NCBI GenBank assembly: GCA_964621445.1
Contig: CAZUNO010000001.1
Coordinates: 40,496-104,495 of the forward strand
DNA length: 64,000 bases
Source of the DNA: CAZUNO01 sp964621445 [NCBI: Candidatus Hadarchaeota archaeon]
Lineage (GTDB): Archaea; CAYQAE01; CAYVLA01
Direction: 5' to 3'
Shown: one piece after another, positions 17,715-26,092 of the stretch
How positions within the stretch are numbered: the first letter of the stretch is position 1
Layout: every line of letters starts with the position of its first letter
Position numbers and translations under genes: made by a program
Notes under the pieces: generated by a model
Told to the model about the DNA's origin: nothing
The model's database searches: none
The model's input: only the letters and a program-made list of their open reading frames with translations

Positions 17715-17915
17715 TCAGGCCTTTGCAGACTGGACGATGATCACGTCACCGACAGCAGTCACCTTCTCATAGGGGATACCGGTTTTACCCTTGAGCAGAA
17801 TGGCGGAAATTCTACCTTCTCTGGCCTCAATCATTACATTTTCAATTCTCCCAAGATGGTTTCCCGTACTGCTAAATACTTCTTTGTCGTAAAGGGTGGA
17901 TACACGTATAGTCAA
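17715..17915 (-). CDS. PRC-barrel domain protein
   Basis: A 66-residue single-domain protein with the PRC-barrel pattern: VSTLYDKEVFSSTGNHLGRIENV, then ISAILLKGKTGIPYEKVTAVGDVIIV. Small stand-alone PRC-barrel proteins are common in archaea. They have been linked to RNA metabolism and to cell division (CdpB-like proteins), but this sequence alone does not separate those roles. It starts with TTG and has a short upstream region. It converges on the RCK-DHH gene. Confidence 0.8.
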   Translation of the reverse strand: MTIRVSTLYDKEVFSSTGNHLGRIENVMIEAREGRISAILLKGKTGIPYEKVTAVGDVIIVQSAKA

Positions 17916-18060
17916 GAGTTCACCTCAACACGGTCGGCTATTTCACCCCGTCGGTCCATGCCATGAAAGTGTATGGCTTCCTCGGTCCAATAGGGCGTGA
18001 AAGGATATATCAGCCTTTTAGGATAAAAGTCTTTCTTGCCGGGAGCATCGGGCTAAGATA

Positions 18061-18648
18061 ATGGGTGATGGCATGTGGCCGCTTGAAAACCAACCCTCGT
18101 TTTTGGAGTCTGAGTCCATTCAGATACTTGTCTCAACGGTTACTCTGGGCTCGGCTTTTACACTCGCCCAGAGAGGGGGTTGGAGGACTTTTGTGATCGC
18201 CTGTGCTACGGTTGGGATTGGTTTTGTTGGCCACGAGCTTGCTCACAAGTATATGGCCATGCGCTTTGGTTATCAGGCACGTTATAGAATCTGGCCCATG
18301 GGGCTGGTTTTAGCCCTGCTATTGGCCTTTGTTGCAGTGATATTTGCGGCCCTGGGAGCTGTGAGGATAAGGGGAGCAGGGATGACCAGGGATGAACGGG
18401 GGATTATTTCATTGGCTGGGCCGACATTCAACATTATTCTTTCCGCCCTGTTTATGGGAATGGCAACCGTGTTTTCAGGGGTGTATTCGCAATTTTTTGA
18501 ATTTGGTGCCTTCATTAACGCGCTCATCGCCCTCTTCAACTGCATTCCTTTTTCAATTCTAGATGGTAAGAAGATCTTCGACTGGGATAAGTCAATGTGG
18601 GTTCTAGCGGTCGTGGTGGCTGGCGTACTATTCATATTAAATCAATGA
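18061..18648 (+). CDS. M50-family (site-2 protease-like) membrane metalloprotease
   Basis: A 195-residue protein with about five hydrophobic helices. The zinc motif GHELAHKYMAMRFGY (H-E-x-x-H) lies in the second helix near residue 60. A later segment, LFNCIPFSILDGKKIFDWD, matches the second M50 motif, the N-x-x-P...D-G loop that supplies the third ligand. The arrangement matches short archaeal M50 proteins without PDZ domains. It is monocistronic, and a TATA-like GGATAAAAG around 18022-18030 lies about 35 bp upstream. The substrate is unknown. Confidence 0.85.
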   Translation: MGDGMWPLENQPSFLESESIQILVSTVTLGSAFTLAQRGGWRTFVIACATVGIGFVGHELAHKYMAMRFGYQARYRIWPMGLVLALLLAFVAVIFAALGAVRIRGAGMTRDERGIISLAGPTFNIILSALFMGMATVFSGVYSQFFEFGAFINALIALFNCIPFSILDGKKIFDWDKSMWVLAVVVAGVLFILNQ

Positions 18649-18652
18649 TATG

Positions 18653-18759
18653 TGGAGGGGGTGGGAGTCGAACCCACGAAGGCATGCGCCGCCCCGAAGG
18701 GACATCTGCGCCACGAGATCTTGAGTCTCGCCCGTTTGACCAGACTCCGGAACCCCTCC
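18653..18759 (-). tRNA. tRNA-Leu(CAA) with a 36-nt variable region
   Basis: The acceptor strands GGAGGGG (18753-18759) and CCCCTCC (18654-18660) pair fully. The T arm is GTGGG-TTCGACT-CCCAC and the anticodon stem is CGAGA-CTCAAGA-TCTCG, which gives anticodon CAA (Leu, UUG). The D stem is short (CCG/CGG). CCA is not fully encoded. The variable region (18678-18713) is 36 nt, whereas the other tRNA-Leu in this window has 14 nt; the excess is exactly 22 nt. A TATA-like GCATATTTC lies at about 18785-18793, upstream on this strand. Either the insert is a small intron or the arm is enlarged. Confidence 0.85.
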
Positions 18760-18870
18760 GTGTTTGGATACTAGTTGACGGCATAGAAATATGCTTTGCC
18801 GACCTCTACGGACCCCCTGATGGTGGTAGAAACAAACATAAGAGAGTTACGGGTAACCGAAAACGGTCAA

Positions 18871-19551
18871 ATGAGAAGATTTGGCATTGAGTGGCTTTCA
18901 TTGAAGAAGCATCGAAAGGTCTACGAGGATCTTTCCGAGCACGTGGAAAAGACATGTGAGGCGGTTAGCCTTCTCCAGGAAGGGGTCAGATGCGTGTGCG
19001 AGAAGGACTACGAGCCATTGGATGAGATTGTCCAAAAGGTTCTGGCCCTTGAGAGGGAAGCAGACGAGATTTCAAAGCAAACGATGGACGACCTGGCCGT
19101 CTCCGTTCTAACTTCCATAGATAGAGGGGACCTGATGAACCTGGTGTTTCAAGTTGAGAAGATCGCTGCCGAGGCCGAAGGGCTGGCCTATAGATTGGAA
19201 CGGGCTAAGAGCCTGGAGATAGCGGTCCCCGCCAGGATCGGTGAGGGCCTGGAGGAGGTTGGTGGTGATGTTTGCAGGACCTTTGACTCGCTTAGGGAGT
19301 GTATTTTTGAGTTGCCATCCAGCCTGGAGGGGGCGGTCTCCCTGGGTGACAGGGTATCCGATCTCGAGGAAAAGGTGGATATAGAGAGGAGAGAACTGTT
19401 GGAGGAACTTGGTGCCGCATTTAAGGACAGTAATGACTTTCTCTCCTACAGCGTGTTGAAGGAGATCATAGATCAGTTTGAGGCTATCGCCGATGATTCG
19501 GAGGATGCCGCCGATCTGATAAGGATACTCTGCGTTAAACACACCGGTTAA
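18871..19551 (+). CDS. DUF47/PhoU-like helical protein
   Basis: A 226-residue all-helical DUF47-family protein. It resembles the C-terminal half of the MrpG fusion at 4665-5711, sharing the LEREADEIS/LENEADRLA, DRGDLMNLV/DRGDLLNLV and DSEDAADLIRIL/SCEETADHIRII segments. ATG 18871 is preferred because an AAACATAAG TATA-like box lies about 30 bp upstream; ATG 18820 and TTG 18796 are in-frame alternatives. DUF47 proteins usually lie next to PiT phosphate transporters, but none is adjacent. It is divergent from tRNA-Leu(CAA). Confidence 0.8.
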   Translation: MRRFGIEWLSLKKHRKVYEDLSEHVEKTCEAVSLLQEGVRCVCEKDYEPLDEIVQKVLALEREADEISKQTMDDLAVSVLTSIDRGDLMNLVFQVEKIAAEAEGLAYRLERAKSLEIAVPARIGEGLEEVGGDVCRTFDSLRECIFELPSSLEGAVSLGDRVSDLEEKVDIERRELLEELGAAFKDSNDFLSYSVLKEIIDQFEAIADDSEDAADLIRILCVKHTG

Positions 19552-19666
19552 AAATTAATTTTCCGTCTCGCAATTTATTATAGGCCATAATGGAAAACTT
19601 TTAAGTCTATGATCCCTAAATTATGCTCAGATAGGGGCCCTTCTTTCCGGGCTTAGGGTGTAGAAA

Positions 19667-20104
19667 TTGGGTTTTCTTACTAGAGATAAGAATGAGGATA
19701 ACGAACCGGCAGGCCTCACCATGCAACAGGTTTTCGATGGGCTGGCGCCGAAGTTCAAGGAGCTTTATGCAAAACTGGATAAACTGGATTCCCGGCTGGA
19801 TAAGCTGGAGAAAAAGGTGAATGACGTTCCAAATGCAAGTGACTTTCGTCTATTGGCATCCGAGTTGGGGCGGCTTGAAGGCGAGATGGAGAGGATGGAG
19901 AGCAAGCATAAGGAGGGCATGCTTGCCCTTTACGCTCAGGTACACAAGGAGCTAAGGTCCATCAGGGGCGACAGAGTTATTGAGATGATAGACCTTGAGC
20001 CAGCTAGTGAGGAGACCCTGGAGGAGGCCTCAGATCAACTCAGCCAACTGGCGAAGACCTGGAGAAAGAGGAGAGCACACCCCGGGCCACCGGAGCCAGA
20101 ATGA
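19667..20104 (+). CDS. Hypothetical coiled-coil protein
   Basis: A 145-residue soluble protein I do not recognise. Residues 35-60 hold a short coiled coil with leucine/lysine heptads (LYAKLDKLDSRLDKLEKK), and a second helical stretch covers about 65-105 (ELGRLEGEMERMESKHKEG). The C-terminus is polar and proline-rich. It uses a TTG start at 19667 after an AGGGTG-like site. It could be a small scaffold or oligomerisation protein. It converges with paralog B, and codon use looks like that of its neighbours. Confidence 0.6.
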   Translation: MGFLTRDKNEDNEPAGLTMQQVFDGLAPKFKELYAKLDKLDSRLDKLEKKVNDVPNASDFRLLASELGRLEGEMERMESKHKEGMLALYAQVHKELRSIRGDRVIEMIDLEPASEETLEEASDQLSQLAKTWRKRRAHPGPPEPE

Positions 20105-20130
20105 ATGAATAGATATCGCTTTCTAGAGCC

Positions 20131-21393
20131 CTAGGTTTCGAAGCGGGTGGCGGAAACCTGTCGATAAAGCTTACGTCGTATCATAAGCGTCCAAACGGCA
20201 ACTCCGACCAGTATAAAGGTCCCGGCCACGGTTAGCCATTCGACGATATACACCCATAGTAGAGCACGGTCCTTAGCATCCAGGGCCGATTGCATGACTC
20301 TATTTAATGAGTCCATGGCCTCCTGCATTTCTGGTATGCACTTCTCGTATTCCTCATCTATCCATAGTTCATCGACATTCCTTCGAAGAGAATCGGTCTC
20401 TGAAAGTTCTTCATTTAACTCGTTTATGTTTGCCCCGAACGTATCAGCGAATTCTATAAGGGACAGGACCAGATTTTTGGTTGACTCGTAATCGCTGATT
20501 TCCGACCTTAGCGTGTGGGTTAGGGAGACGTCGCCGGGTATCTTGGCCCTGGCCGGGAAGTAGACCAGGCGGGCAAGAACGTCTTTCCAGTACGCCCATC
20601 TATAAAATTCTACAATTCCATTTCCTCCCCAATCCCATACGAAGGCCAAAGACCGCCCTTGGCCGTAATCCCAGTAGATTATGACCTCGTCGTTCTTGGG
20701 ATCCGTGGATACGGTTTCATCGGTGGTGACTGCTAGTATGGTAGCTCCATCCTTGGGATCCGGTCTATTATGTGACCATATCAAGGGCATTTTCTCCCAC
20801 GGTATGCCCTTGGTGAGTGGGCTGTCAGTCACCGGCTTAATCCTGAAGTTGTGGTCACGGAAGCTTTTGCGACCTGCCTTAACAACGGGAAGTATGTCCC
20901 CGACCGGTGTGGGGTCCCATGGAGGTCCCGTGGTCCACACCGTGTCCGACCCACCGAAGGAGGTAGGGTCATCGGACATCAAGAATCCCATTCCAATATC
21001 CTCCACACCTTCTTTGATCCATTTTTGAACCTCGATTTTGAGGTCACTGGAGCGTATAGCCGTTAGGATTACCATATCGTAGTTTTGAAGGAAGTCAGAT
21101 CGGCTTCTTGGCAGGTAAAGTCGCAGAAACCTCTCCATCTGTTGTTTTCCAAAGGAGGGGTTGGTGGACCCGATTTCGGCTGGTATTCTCATGAGCTCGA
21201 TCTTGGGGTCCTCAATGAAGGCTCTTGTAGGGTATCCTGGTTTAACATAGGGATCTCCTATGAAAAGGGTACGTATCCTGCCGGTATTGGGATCCACCTT
21301 CGGTTCAGCAGTGACAGATGCAGATGCTGCGGCCAGGAAAAGGGCGATGATAATTAACCTAACTCTAGGCATCGGATATAATTTGATCCACAT
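20131..21393 (-). CDS. Membrane-anchored surface protein, paralog B
   Basis: A 420-residue member of the same family as 7080-8327. It has a signal peptide ending near VTAEP, then the family start VDPNTGRIRTLFIGD. The YLPRSRSDFLQNYDMVILTA segment, VGDILPVVKAG and a tryptophan-rich YWDYGQGRSLAFVWDWGG follow. A helical stalk (about 310-375) leads to the C-terminal anchor ALLWVYIVEWLTVAGTFILV and a basic tail RRKLYRQV. The end of the signal peptide and the start of the mature domain match paralog A closely (ARxPKVDP/AREPRVDP). The ligand or enzymatic activity is not evident. Confidence 0.75.
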   Translation of the reverse strand: MWIKLYPMPRVRLIIIALFLAAASASVTAEPKVDPNTGRIRTLFIGDPYVKPGYPTRAFIEDPKIELMRIPAEIGSTNPSFGKQQMERFLRLYLPRSRSDFLQNYDMVILTAIRSSDLKIEVQKWIKEGVEDIGMGFLMSDDPTSFGGSDTVWTTGPPWDPTPVGDILPVVKAGRKSFRDHNFRIKPVTDSPLTKGIPWEKMPLIWSHNRPDPKDGATILAVTTDETVSTDPKNDEVIIYWDYGQGRSLAFVWDWGGNGIVEFYRWAYWKDVLARLVYFPARAKIPGDVSLTHTLRSEISDYESTKNLVLSLIEFADTFGANINELNEELSETDSLRRNVDELWIDEEYEKCIPEMQEAMDSLNRVMQSALDAKDRALLWVYIVEWLTVAGTFILVGVAVWTLMIRRKLYRQVSATRFET

Positions 21394-21432
21394 GATATTA
21401 AACTATCAAGTTTACTATTCAATTCTCAATTA

Positions 21433-22614
21433 CTAGAAATGGTCAAAGGCAGGCTGAAAGGGTCTTCTTTTCGAAAATATTTGGTTTGCAAGCTCCAAAC
21501 TACTCCTAGACGAGTATTGGACCTCTTCCCTCACCGCCAACTCCCAAATGGAGACCGTTCCGGGTACCAGCTGGGAAAGTCTGCTCACGTCCAGTCTTAA
21601 CCATTCGTGACTCGAATTCCCAGGACTTGATACCTCGATATCACAGTCATCTCCCTCAATCAGGAATTCCCGGTTGTTTTCCTGTATTATATTATCGGTT
21701 ACTCTCAAGACCAGGCTATCATTAAACCCTCTGTAATCCTCCTTAAGAGCGGTAAGCGTCGAGGATACGTCATTAACTCTGAACATTCCGTTCCAGCTAT
21801 TTTCAATTACCGATCCGGGAAGGGAAAGGGCCAATTGTATGTCATCTCCCGGCCTTGAGGAATATACAAGACTCTCGATGTTCTTCATTCTTGAAAGTTT
21901 GCCTATCATCCCATGGATTACTTGCATGTTGTGGCACGCTATCTCCTCCACCAAAAAGCGTTTGCTTCCATCTTCCTGCTCCTTTATTCGATACCCCATA
22001 TATCCCTTGATGGAACCATCATCATACACCAGGAAGTTCCCTCGCTTCAGAATTCTCTTCTCCCAATGCACCTTGGACCTGAACATTGAACAGGGAATTT
22101 CTCCATATTTGCTTTGGTATAGAACCATCAGGTCCTCCAGATCGTCATATCGAAATTCTCTGACCTTCTCATGGCCCTCATACTCCGGTAAGCCTTTCCG
22201 GTGAATCCTCAGCCTGCTGACGATTGAGCAATTGGCCCAGCCCAATCTACCATAAAATGTGGGGTTTCCATAAAGCATTGATACCGGGAACCCTCTTTTA
22301 GCGAGGAGTTCAATCATATCCTTGAGCAAGGAGGTGGCAATTCCTCTTCTCCGATACCTATGAAGGGTGCAAACCTCTGCTATGCCGCCCATACGGACCC
22401 TTGCTTTTCCTAATGCTACTACCCTGGGAGCACTGCGAAGATATGCGATGAGCTTACCGTCCTTATCGGCGACTCTGGCTAGGTTGAAGTCGTAAAAGGG
22501 GTCAAGTTCATAGATACGCTGAAAGGATTCCTCTGTTGATTCGAAGGCGGTTGAAGTAAGCTTGATCATTTCCCGGAGCTCATTTTCCCGAAGTGCCCTA
22601 ATATCGTAGTCCAT
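21433..22614 (-). CDS. Eis-like GNAT acetyltransferase
   Basis: A 393-residue protein with the layout of the Eis family: an N-terminal GNAT domain, a second GNAT-like half and a C-terminal sterol-carrier-like segment. The acetyl-CoA loop CTLHRYRRRGIATSLL (R-x-x-G-x-A) lies near residue 85-100, followed by LYGNPTFYGRLGWANC. It begins DIRALRENELREM and ends in FDHF; a free C-terminal aromatic/carboxylate is important in characterised Eis enzymes. It would acetylate an amine substrate, but which one cannot be inferred. It stands alone, 39 bp downstream of paralog B's start. Confidence 0.75.
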   Translation of the reverse strand: MDYDIRALRENELREMIKLTSTAFESTEESFQRIYELDPFYDFNLARVADKDGKLIAYLRSAPRVVALGKARVRMGGIAEVCTLHRYRRRGIATSLLKDMIELLAKRGFPVSMLYGNPTFYGRLGWANCSIVSRLRIHRKGLPEYEGHEKVREFRYDDLEDLMVLYQSKYGEIPCSMFRSKVHWEKRILKRGNFLVYDDGSIKGYMGYRIKEQEDGSKRFLVEEIACHNMQVIHGMIGKLSRMKNIESLVYSSRPGDDIQLALSLPGSVIENSWNGMFRVNDVSSTLTALKEDYRGFNDSLVLRVTDNIIQENNREFLIEGDDCDIEVSSPGNSSHEWLRLDVSRLSQLVPGTVSIWELAVREEVQYSSRSSLELANQIFSKRRPFQPAFDHF

Positions 22615-22719
22615 TATCCATAATTGGGTTCTATGAGTGAAAAAATGTTGTAGAAACTGGATGAGGAGATCATACTAATATAGAACGAAATCAAGTTTAA
22701 AACGCAACACGGGATGAGG

Positions 22720-22854
22720 ATGATGCAGATATTGATTATGATGAAAAAGTACCAACCAGCCGACCGTGTTGTACTAAAGCTTGACCCAATAAATGGTGAA
22801 AGTACTTACTTGAAACTATTGCTGGGGAATAGCAATCGTCAGCGAGATGCATGA
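22720..22854 (+). CDS. Possible 44-residue protein
   Basis: A short open frame in a 240-bp gap. It starts ATGATG at 22720 after a GATGAGG-like site, and an AGTTTAAAAC TATA-like stretch lies about 22-28 bp upstream. The product begins MMQILIMMKKYQPADRVV and is unlike anything I recognise. It ends two bases before the stop of the convergent gene at 22857. The evidence is only the start context and the promoter-like sequence, so it may well be chance. Confidence 0.2.
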   Translation: MMQILIMMKKYQPADRVVLKLDPINGESTYLKLLLGNSNRQRDA

Positions 22855-22856
22855 TT

Positions 22857-23141
22857 TCATATAGGATGGCAAATTACTCCGTGTATAATCTTTCTTGCCT
22901 CCTCTTTGGAGATTTCGCCCCCCAGGACCTCGGCCACTATATGCCTTACTTTGGTCCTTTCCTTCTCGGAAAGGTTCAGTTTGAATCGTTCTGGAGGCTC
23001 TCTGGACTTGAACCAATCACAGGAACCTCGGCAGAGGAATTTGTGGAGAATTTGCCTTGCCTCCACGCTGTTAACATCCCATTCCTTTGCAATCTTCCTC
23101 TGTATGGTTTCAACCTCTTCCTTGAATGACATTTTCTTCAA
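22857..23141 (-). CDS. Small hypothetical helical protein
   Basis: A 94-residue protein rich in Lys and Glu (MSFKEEVETIQRKIAKEW, then SEKERTKVRHIVAEVLGG). It has two repeat-like halves, each ending in a helix with a Cys: RQILHKFLCRG and ARKIIHGVICHP. That suggests an internal duplication around a K-E-W/E-E-A-R-x-I-L/I-H core. Three cysteines (37, 41 and 91) could form a metal site or disulfide. I prefer this frame over overlapping plus-strand frames because its composition is that of a soluble protein. Starts at 23141 or 23132 are possible. Function unknown. Confidence 0.55.
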   Translation of the reverse strand: MKKMSFKEEVETIQRKIAKEWDVNSVEARQILHKFLCRGSCDWFKSREPPERFKLNLSEKERTKVRHIVAEVLGGEISKEEARKIIHGVICHPI

Positions 23142-23314
23142 CTCTCAACAGAAGGTAGTTAGTTTACCTGTATATCTTTCCCGGCAGTATGGGAGATTAA
23201 CGTTTACCGAGCTGGTATAGCTCTCTATATTCTATTTTTTTGCCAAACCTCCTGGAGTTCTTGGTAAAGGGAGTAAGGGAGTGAATATAAAAGGAAGCTA
23301 GGAAAACTTAGGCT

Positions 23315-24247
23315 ATGCAGGATGAAGATCAGGAAAAGAAAAATGAAGAGGACTCGGGACCGGTATCAAAATACAGAGCAGCTGGAAAAGTAGCCGGCAA
23401 GGCACGGGAACATGGGGCGTCTCTAATCGAGCCGGGAGCCAAGCTGATAGACGTATGCGAGGAGATCGAAAGCATGATCAGGAATCTGGGATGTGAACCC
23501 GCTTTTCCTGCTAATATCTCCGTAAATCACATCGCTGCCCACTATACAAGTCCTCCGGGTGACTCGTCGGTGCTTGAGGAGGGCCAGCTGGTAAAGCTGG
23601 ATGTTGGGGCCCAATTGGATGGCTATATCGGGGATACCGCCAAGACGGTTATCGTAGGAGGGGGAGAAAATGAAATAATGAAATCCACCAGGGAAGCGCA
23701 CCAGGCAGTCATCGACATGGCCGGTCCGGGGGTGGAGACCAACGTTATAGGAAAGGAGATAGAGGACGTGATCCGTAGCTATGGTTATGTTCCCATAAAA
23801 CAGCTTTCCGGTCACACGCTTGAGCAATATGTTCAGCACGGAGGAAAGACCATTCCCAATTTCGGGGTACCATCAGGTGAACCTTTGAAGCCCGGGGAGG
23901 CCTATGGCATGGACATATTCGCCAGCGATGGAACCGGAAACGTGACGGAATCGGCTAAAACCCACATATACGGCCTAAATCAGGATAATCCGTTTCCCAG
24001 ACTCAGAATGGGAAAGAAGCTTTACTCATATATCGCTGAAAATTTCAGGACTCTACCTTTCTGCGAGAGATGGTTTTCCGGAAAGGTACCTGGTGCAAAG
24101 ATCGGTCTGCGGGAGATGGTCCAGAAAAAGGCTTTGCGGGAATATTCGGTACTTTCGGAAAGGAAGGATGTCCTTGTGGCCCAGAGTGAGCATACCTTTG
24201 TGGTTAACGAGGATGGAATAGAGGTCACTACCAGGGTTGACCAATAG
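23315..24247 (+). CDS. map: Methionine aminopeptidase, type II
   Basis: A 310-residue M24 metallopeptidase that removes the initiator methionine. Metal ligands are visible at D96 (KLDVGA) and D107 (IGDTAKT), H167 (SGHTLEQY) and the C-terminal EHTFVV glutamate. The position usually held by Glu in the AIEPFAT motif reads GMDIFAS, so Asp (about D200) replaces a metal-binding Glu. The type II insertion is present. A TATA-like AATATAAAAGG at 23284-23294 lies about 25 bp upstream of the ATG, which suggests a leaderless or near-leaderless transcript. An extra acidic N-terminus of about 15 residues precedes the core. Confidence 0.92.
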   Translation: MQDEDQEKKNEEDSGPVSKYRAAGKVAGKAREHGASLIEPGAKLIDVCEEIESMIRNLGCEPAFPANISVNHIAAHYTSPPGDSSVLEEGQLVKLDVGAQLDGYIGDTAKTVIVGGGENEIMKSTREAHQAVIDMAGPGVETNVIGKEIEDVIRSYGYVPIKQLSGHTLEQYVQHGGKTIPNFGVPSGEPLKPGEAYGMDIFASDGTGNVTESAKTHIYGLNQDNPFPRLRMGKKLYSYIAENFRTLPFCERWFSGKVPGAKIGLREMVQKKALREYSVLSERKDVLVAQSEHTFVVNEDGIEVTTRVDQ

Positions 24248-24251
24248 GTGT

Positions 24252-24881
24252 TCAATTCTTTTCCAGCCTAACCAATATGGCACCGATTGCCAGGGAAGGG
24301 AACAAAACCAATATTCCAAATTCCGATATCTGGGTTTCGGGGGCAAGGGCTATCACCAATGAGCCCGATTTCCCGATGTTGTCCCTCGTCTCCAGCATGG
24401 GGTATCCTTTGTATCGATCGCTTCTGACAAATCCGTATGGATTTGTATGGTCCATGCCCCATTCCATCCAGTACATGTCCCAGGGACCGGTTTCCTGATA
24501 GACGGTGTCATACAGGATAACGTTGACGTATGCTTGTGAATCCACATCCTCGAAATCGATTGCAGCGAAACTATACTTATGACCAGAATAGCTCATGCTC
24601 ATGCTGGATGGGTCTGATGCAGTCCATCCATTGAGTGCATCCGGCAACTGGTCCTCCAGGTCGCCGGGGGGTATCATTTCATCCTCATGCCCCTGGACTA
24701 ATCCATCAATTGCGGCGAGGTCCATGTTACCCGCGTATTGATACAGTATATCATTAGATTGTGTCATACGGCCTCCGACAAGAACCGTTATCCGTGAGTT
24801 GGTGGGATCTTCAGCCAATGCGCTTACGGCAAAAAAGACCAGCGCTGCAAATGTGATTGCAGTAAGTTTAATCGCTCTCAT
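24252..24881 (-). CDS. Secreted protein with PEF-CTERM-like C-terminal signal
   Basis: A 209-residue exported protein. Its signal peptide is MRAIKLTAITFAALVFFAVSALA, with a clear A-L-A cleavage site. The mature part is acidic, rich in Asp, Ser and Tyr, and holds no motif I know. The C-terminus is a short tripartite signal: ISEF, one hydrophobic helix and a basic end RLEKN. This is close to archaeal PEF-CTERM sorting signals, with Ser in place of Pro, which are processed by archaeosortases. It may therefore be a cell-surface-anchored glycoprotein. No archaeosortase gene lies in the window. Confidence 0.65.
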   Translation of the reverse strand: MRAIKLTAITFAALVFFAVSALAEDPTNSRITVLVGGRMTQSNDILYQYAGNMDLAAIDGLVQGHEDEMIPPGDLEDQLPDALNGWTASDPSSMSMSYSGHKYSFAAIDFEDVDSQAYVNVILYDTVYQETGPWDMYWMEWGMDHTNPYGFVRSDRYKGYPMLETRDNIGKSGSLVIALAPETQISEFGILVLFPSLAIGAILVRLEKN

Positions 24882-25085
24882 GCAATATCTCCAGAGAATG
24901 CCAGAGAGAACCTAGCCGCACATAAATATGATTCCTCCAAAAATTACCGTTACTTGAGAGCAAGAATCTTCTAATTCCGGAAATAAATTCAAATATATTG
25001 AATATGTTGACCTATTGAATTCACTCGGGTCCTTTATCTACTATAGGCTTTAGTCTTCAATGCATCCCGGTATTGAACCAGTCGA

Positions 25086-26075
25086 TCATCTTGATATGCC
25101 TTTATCTACTGCAATCTCGGCTATATCCTGAGAATAGGATATGATTCGATGGAGGCTCTCAGCTATTAGCATCTGGGTGGCCACGTTCTCCGTTTCCTGT
25201 CTGGACACGTTGCTAAAGGTAGATATAGCATAGTCCTCCCTGTGGTTATCAACCCTAGTGAGGACCTCCCTGGCGTCGTCGATTTTATTCCTCAGGAAGG
25301 ATCTTGCGCTCTGATCAAAGATATCATAACATAAACGGGCGAGTTTGATCAGGGAAGGGGGCGTGGAATAGTCCTGGGGCATACTTTCCAGGAGTTCGCA
25401 TACGTTCTCGATGTGATCACATATCCTCTCCACATTCCTGGAAACCGAGAGATGGCAGGTCGCTAGCCTGATATCGAGCTCAACGGTATCGGCGAATCTA
25501 TGGTCCATTATGCCGTAGTTGATTTGCCTGACCAGAAACCAGTGTGTTCTGTCCGCGTGTGGTTCCCTGGCCGCGATATCGCCAAGCAGTTCCTGGTCCT
25601 GGTTTTCCATTGCCTTGGGCAGATCCTGGATCATGGATTTGGCCAGTAATACCAGGCGGGAGAGTGCTGAAGGTAAGGTCAGCTGGGTGGGATCAAGCAT
25701 CTGTCTTATCTCCATGGTTCTGGTATCCTCCCTGACTACCTCAAGTCCCATTAACCCCTCCACTAGCTGAAAGACCTCGTTCCTGCTTTCCTGGTCCATC
25801 TGCTGGGATTTCAATAGAATTGTATCAAAACCCATAATATAGGCTGCAATAACCTCCCGTGTGGTCAGGCTGAGGTCCTGTTGGAGGGAGATCTCCTTGA
25901 CCCTCTGATCGGATTCCCTCTTATTCAAGGGATATAGGGATATACTACCGTCATCGTTCTCGGATATCACGACTCTTGAGCCCTTTTCGATGCCATTTTC
26001 CTGAGCCCAATCTTTTGGTAAGCTTACCGTGAATGTGGATCCTCCCGTCATCTGGATCGATCTAACTTCTTCCAT
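25086..26075 (-). CDS. AbrB-PhoU phosphate uptake regulator
   Basis: A 329-residue protein with an N-terminal SpoVT/AbrB-type swapped-hairpin domain (RSIQMTGGSTFTVSLPKDWAQENGIEKGSRV, about 4-50). Two PhoU-type three-helix bundles follow (about 75-320), including ISRNVERICDHIENVCELLES. In archaea this architecture is associated with pst loci and is thought to couple DNA binding to phosphate transport status. It is divergent from pstS, and the shared spacer of about 130 bp holds both promoters, so it is a strong candidate regulator of the operon. Confidence 0.88.
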   Translation of the reverse strand: MEEVRSIQMTGGSTFTVSLPKDWAQENGIEKGSRVVISENDDGSISLYPLNKRESDQRVKEISLQQDLSLTTREVIAAYIMGFDTILLKSQQMDQESRNEVFQLVEGLMGLEVVREDTRTMEIRQMLDPTQLTLPSALSRLVLLAKSMIQDLPKAMENQDQELLGDIAAREPHADRTHWFLVRQINYGIMDHRFADTVELDIRLATCHLSVSRNVERICDHIENVCELLESMPQDYSTPPSLIKLARLCYDIFDQSARSFLRNKIDDAREVLTRVDNHREDYAISTFSNVSRQETENVATQMLIAESLHRIISYSQDIAEIAVDKGISR

Positions 26076-26092
26076 AAAGTGAGTTATTGATT

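Noticed and set aside
18653-18759. A canonical tRNA intron at position 37/38
   Set aside because: Both halves of the anticodon stem and the full 7-nt loop are contiguous, so the insert cannot be at the usual place; the extra bases lie only in the variable arm.
22851-23220. Plus-strand frames overlapping the small helical protein
   Set aside because: They lack start signals and have mixed hydrophobic composition; the minus-strand frame has a sensible soluble-protein composition and an internal repeat.
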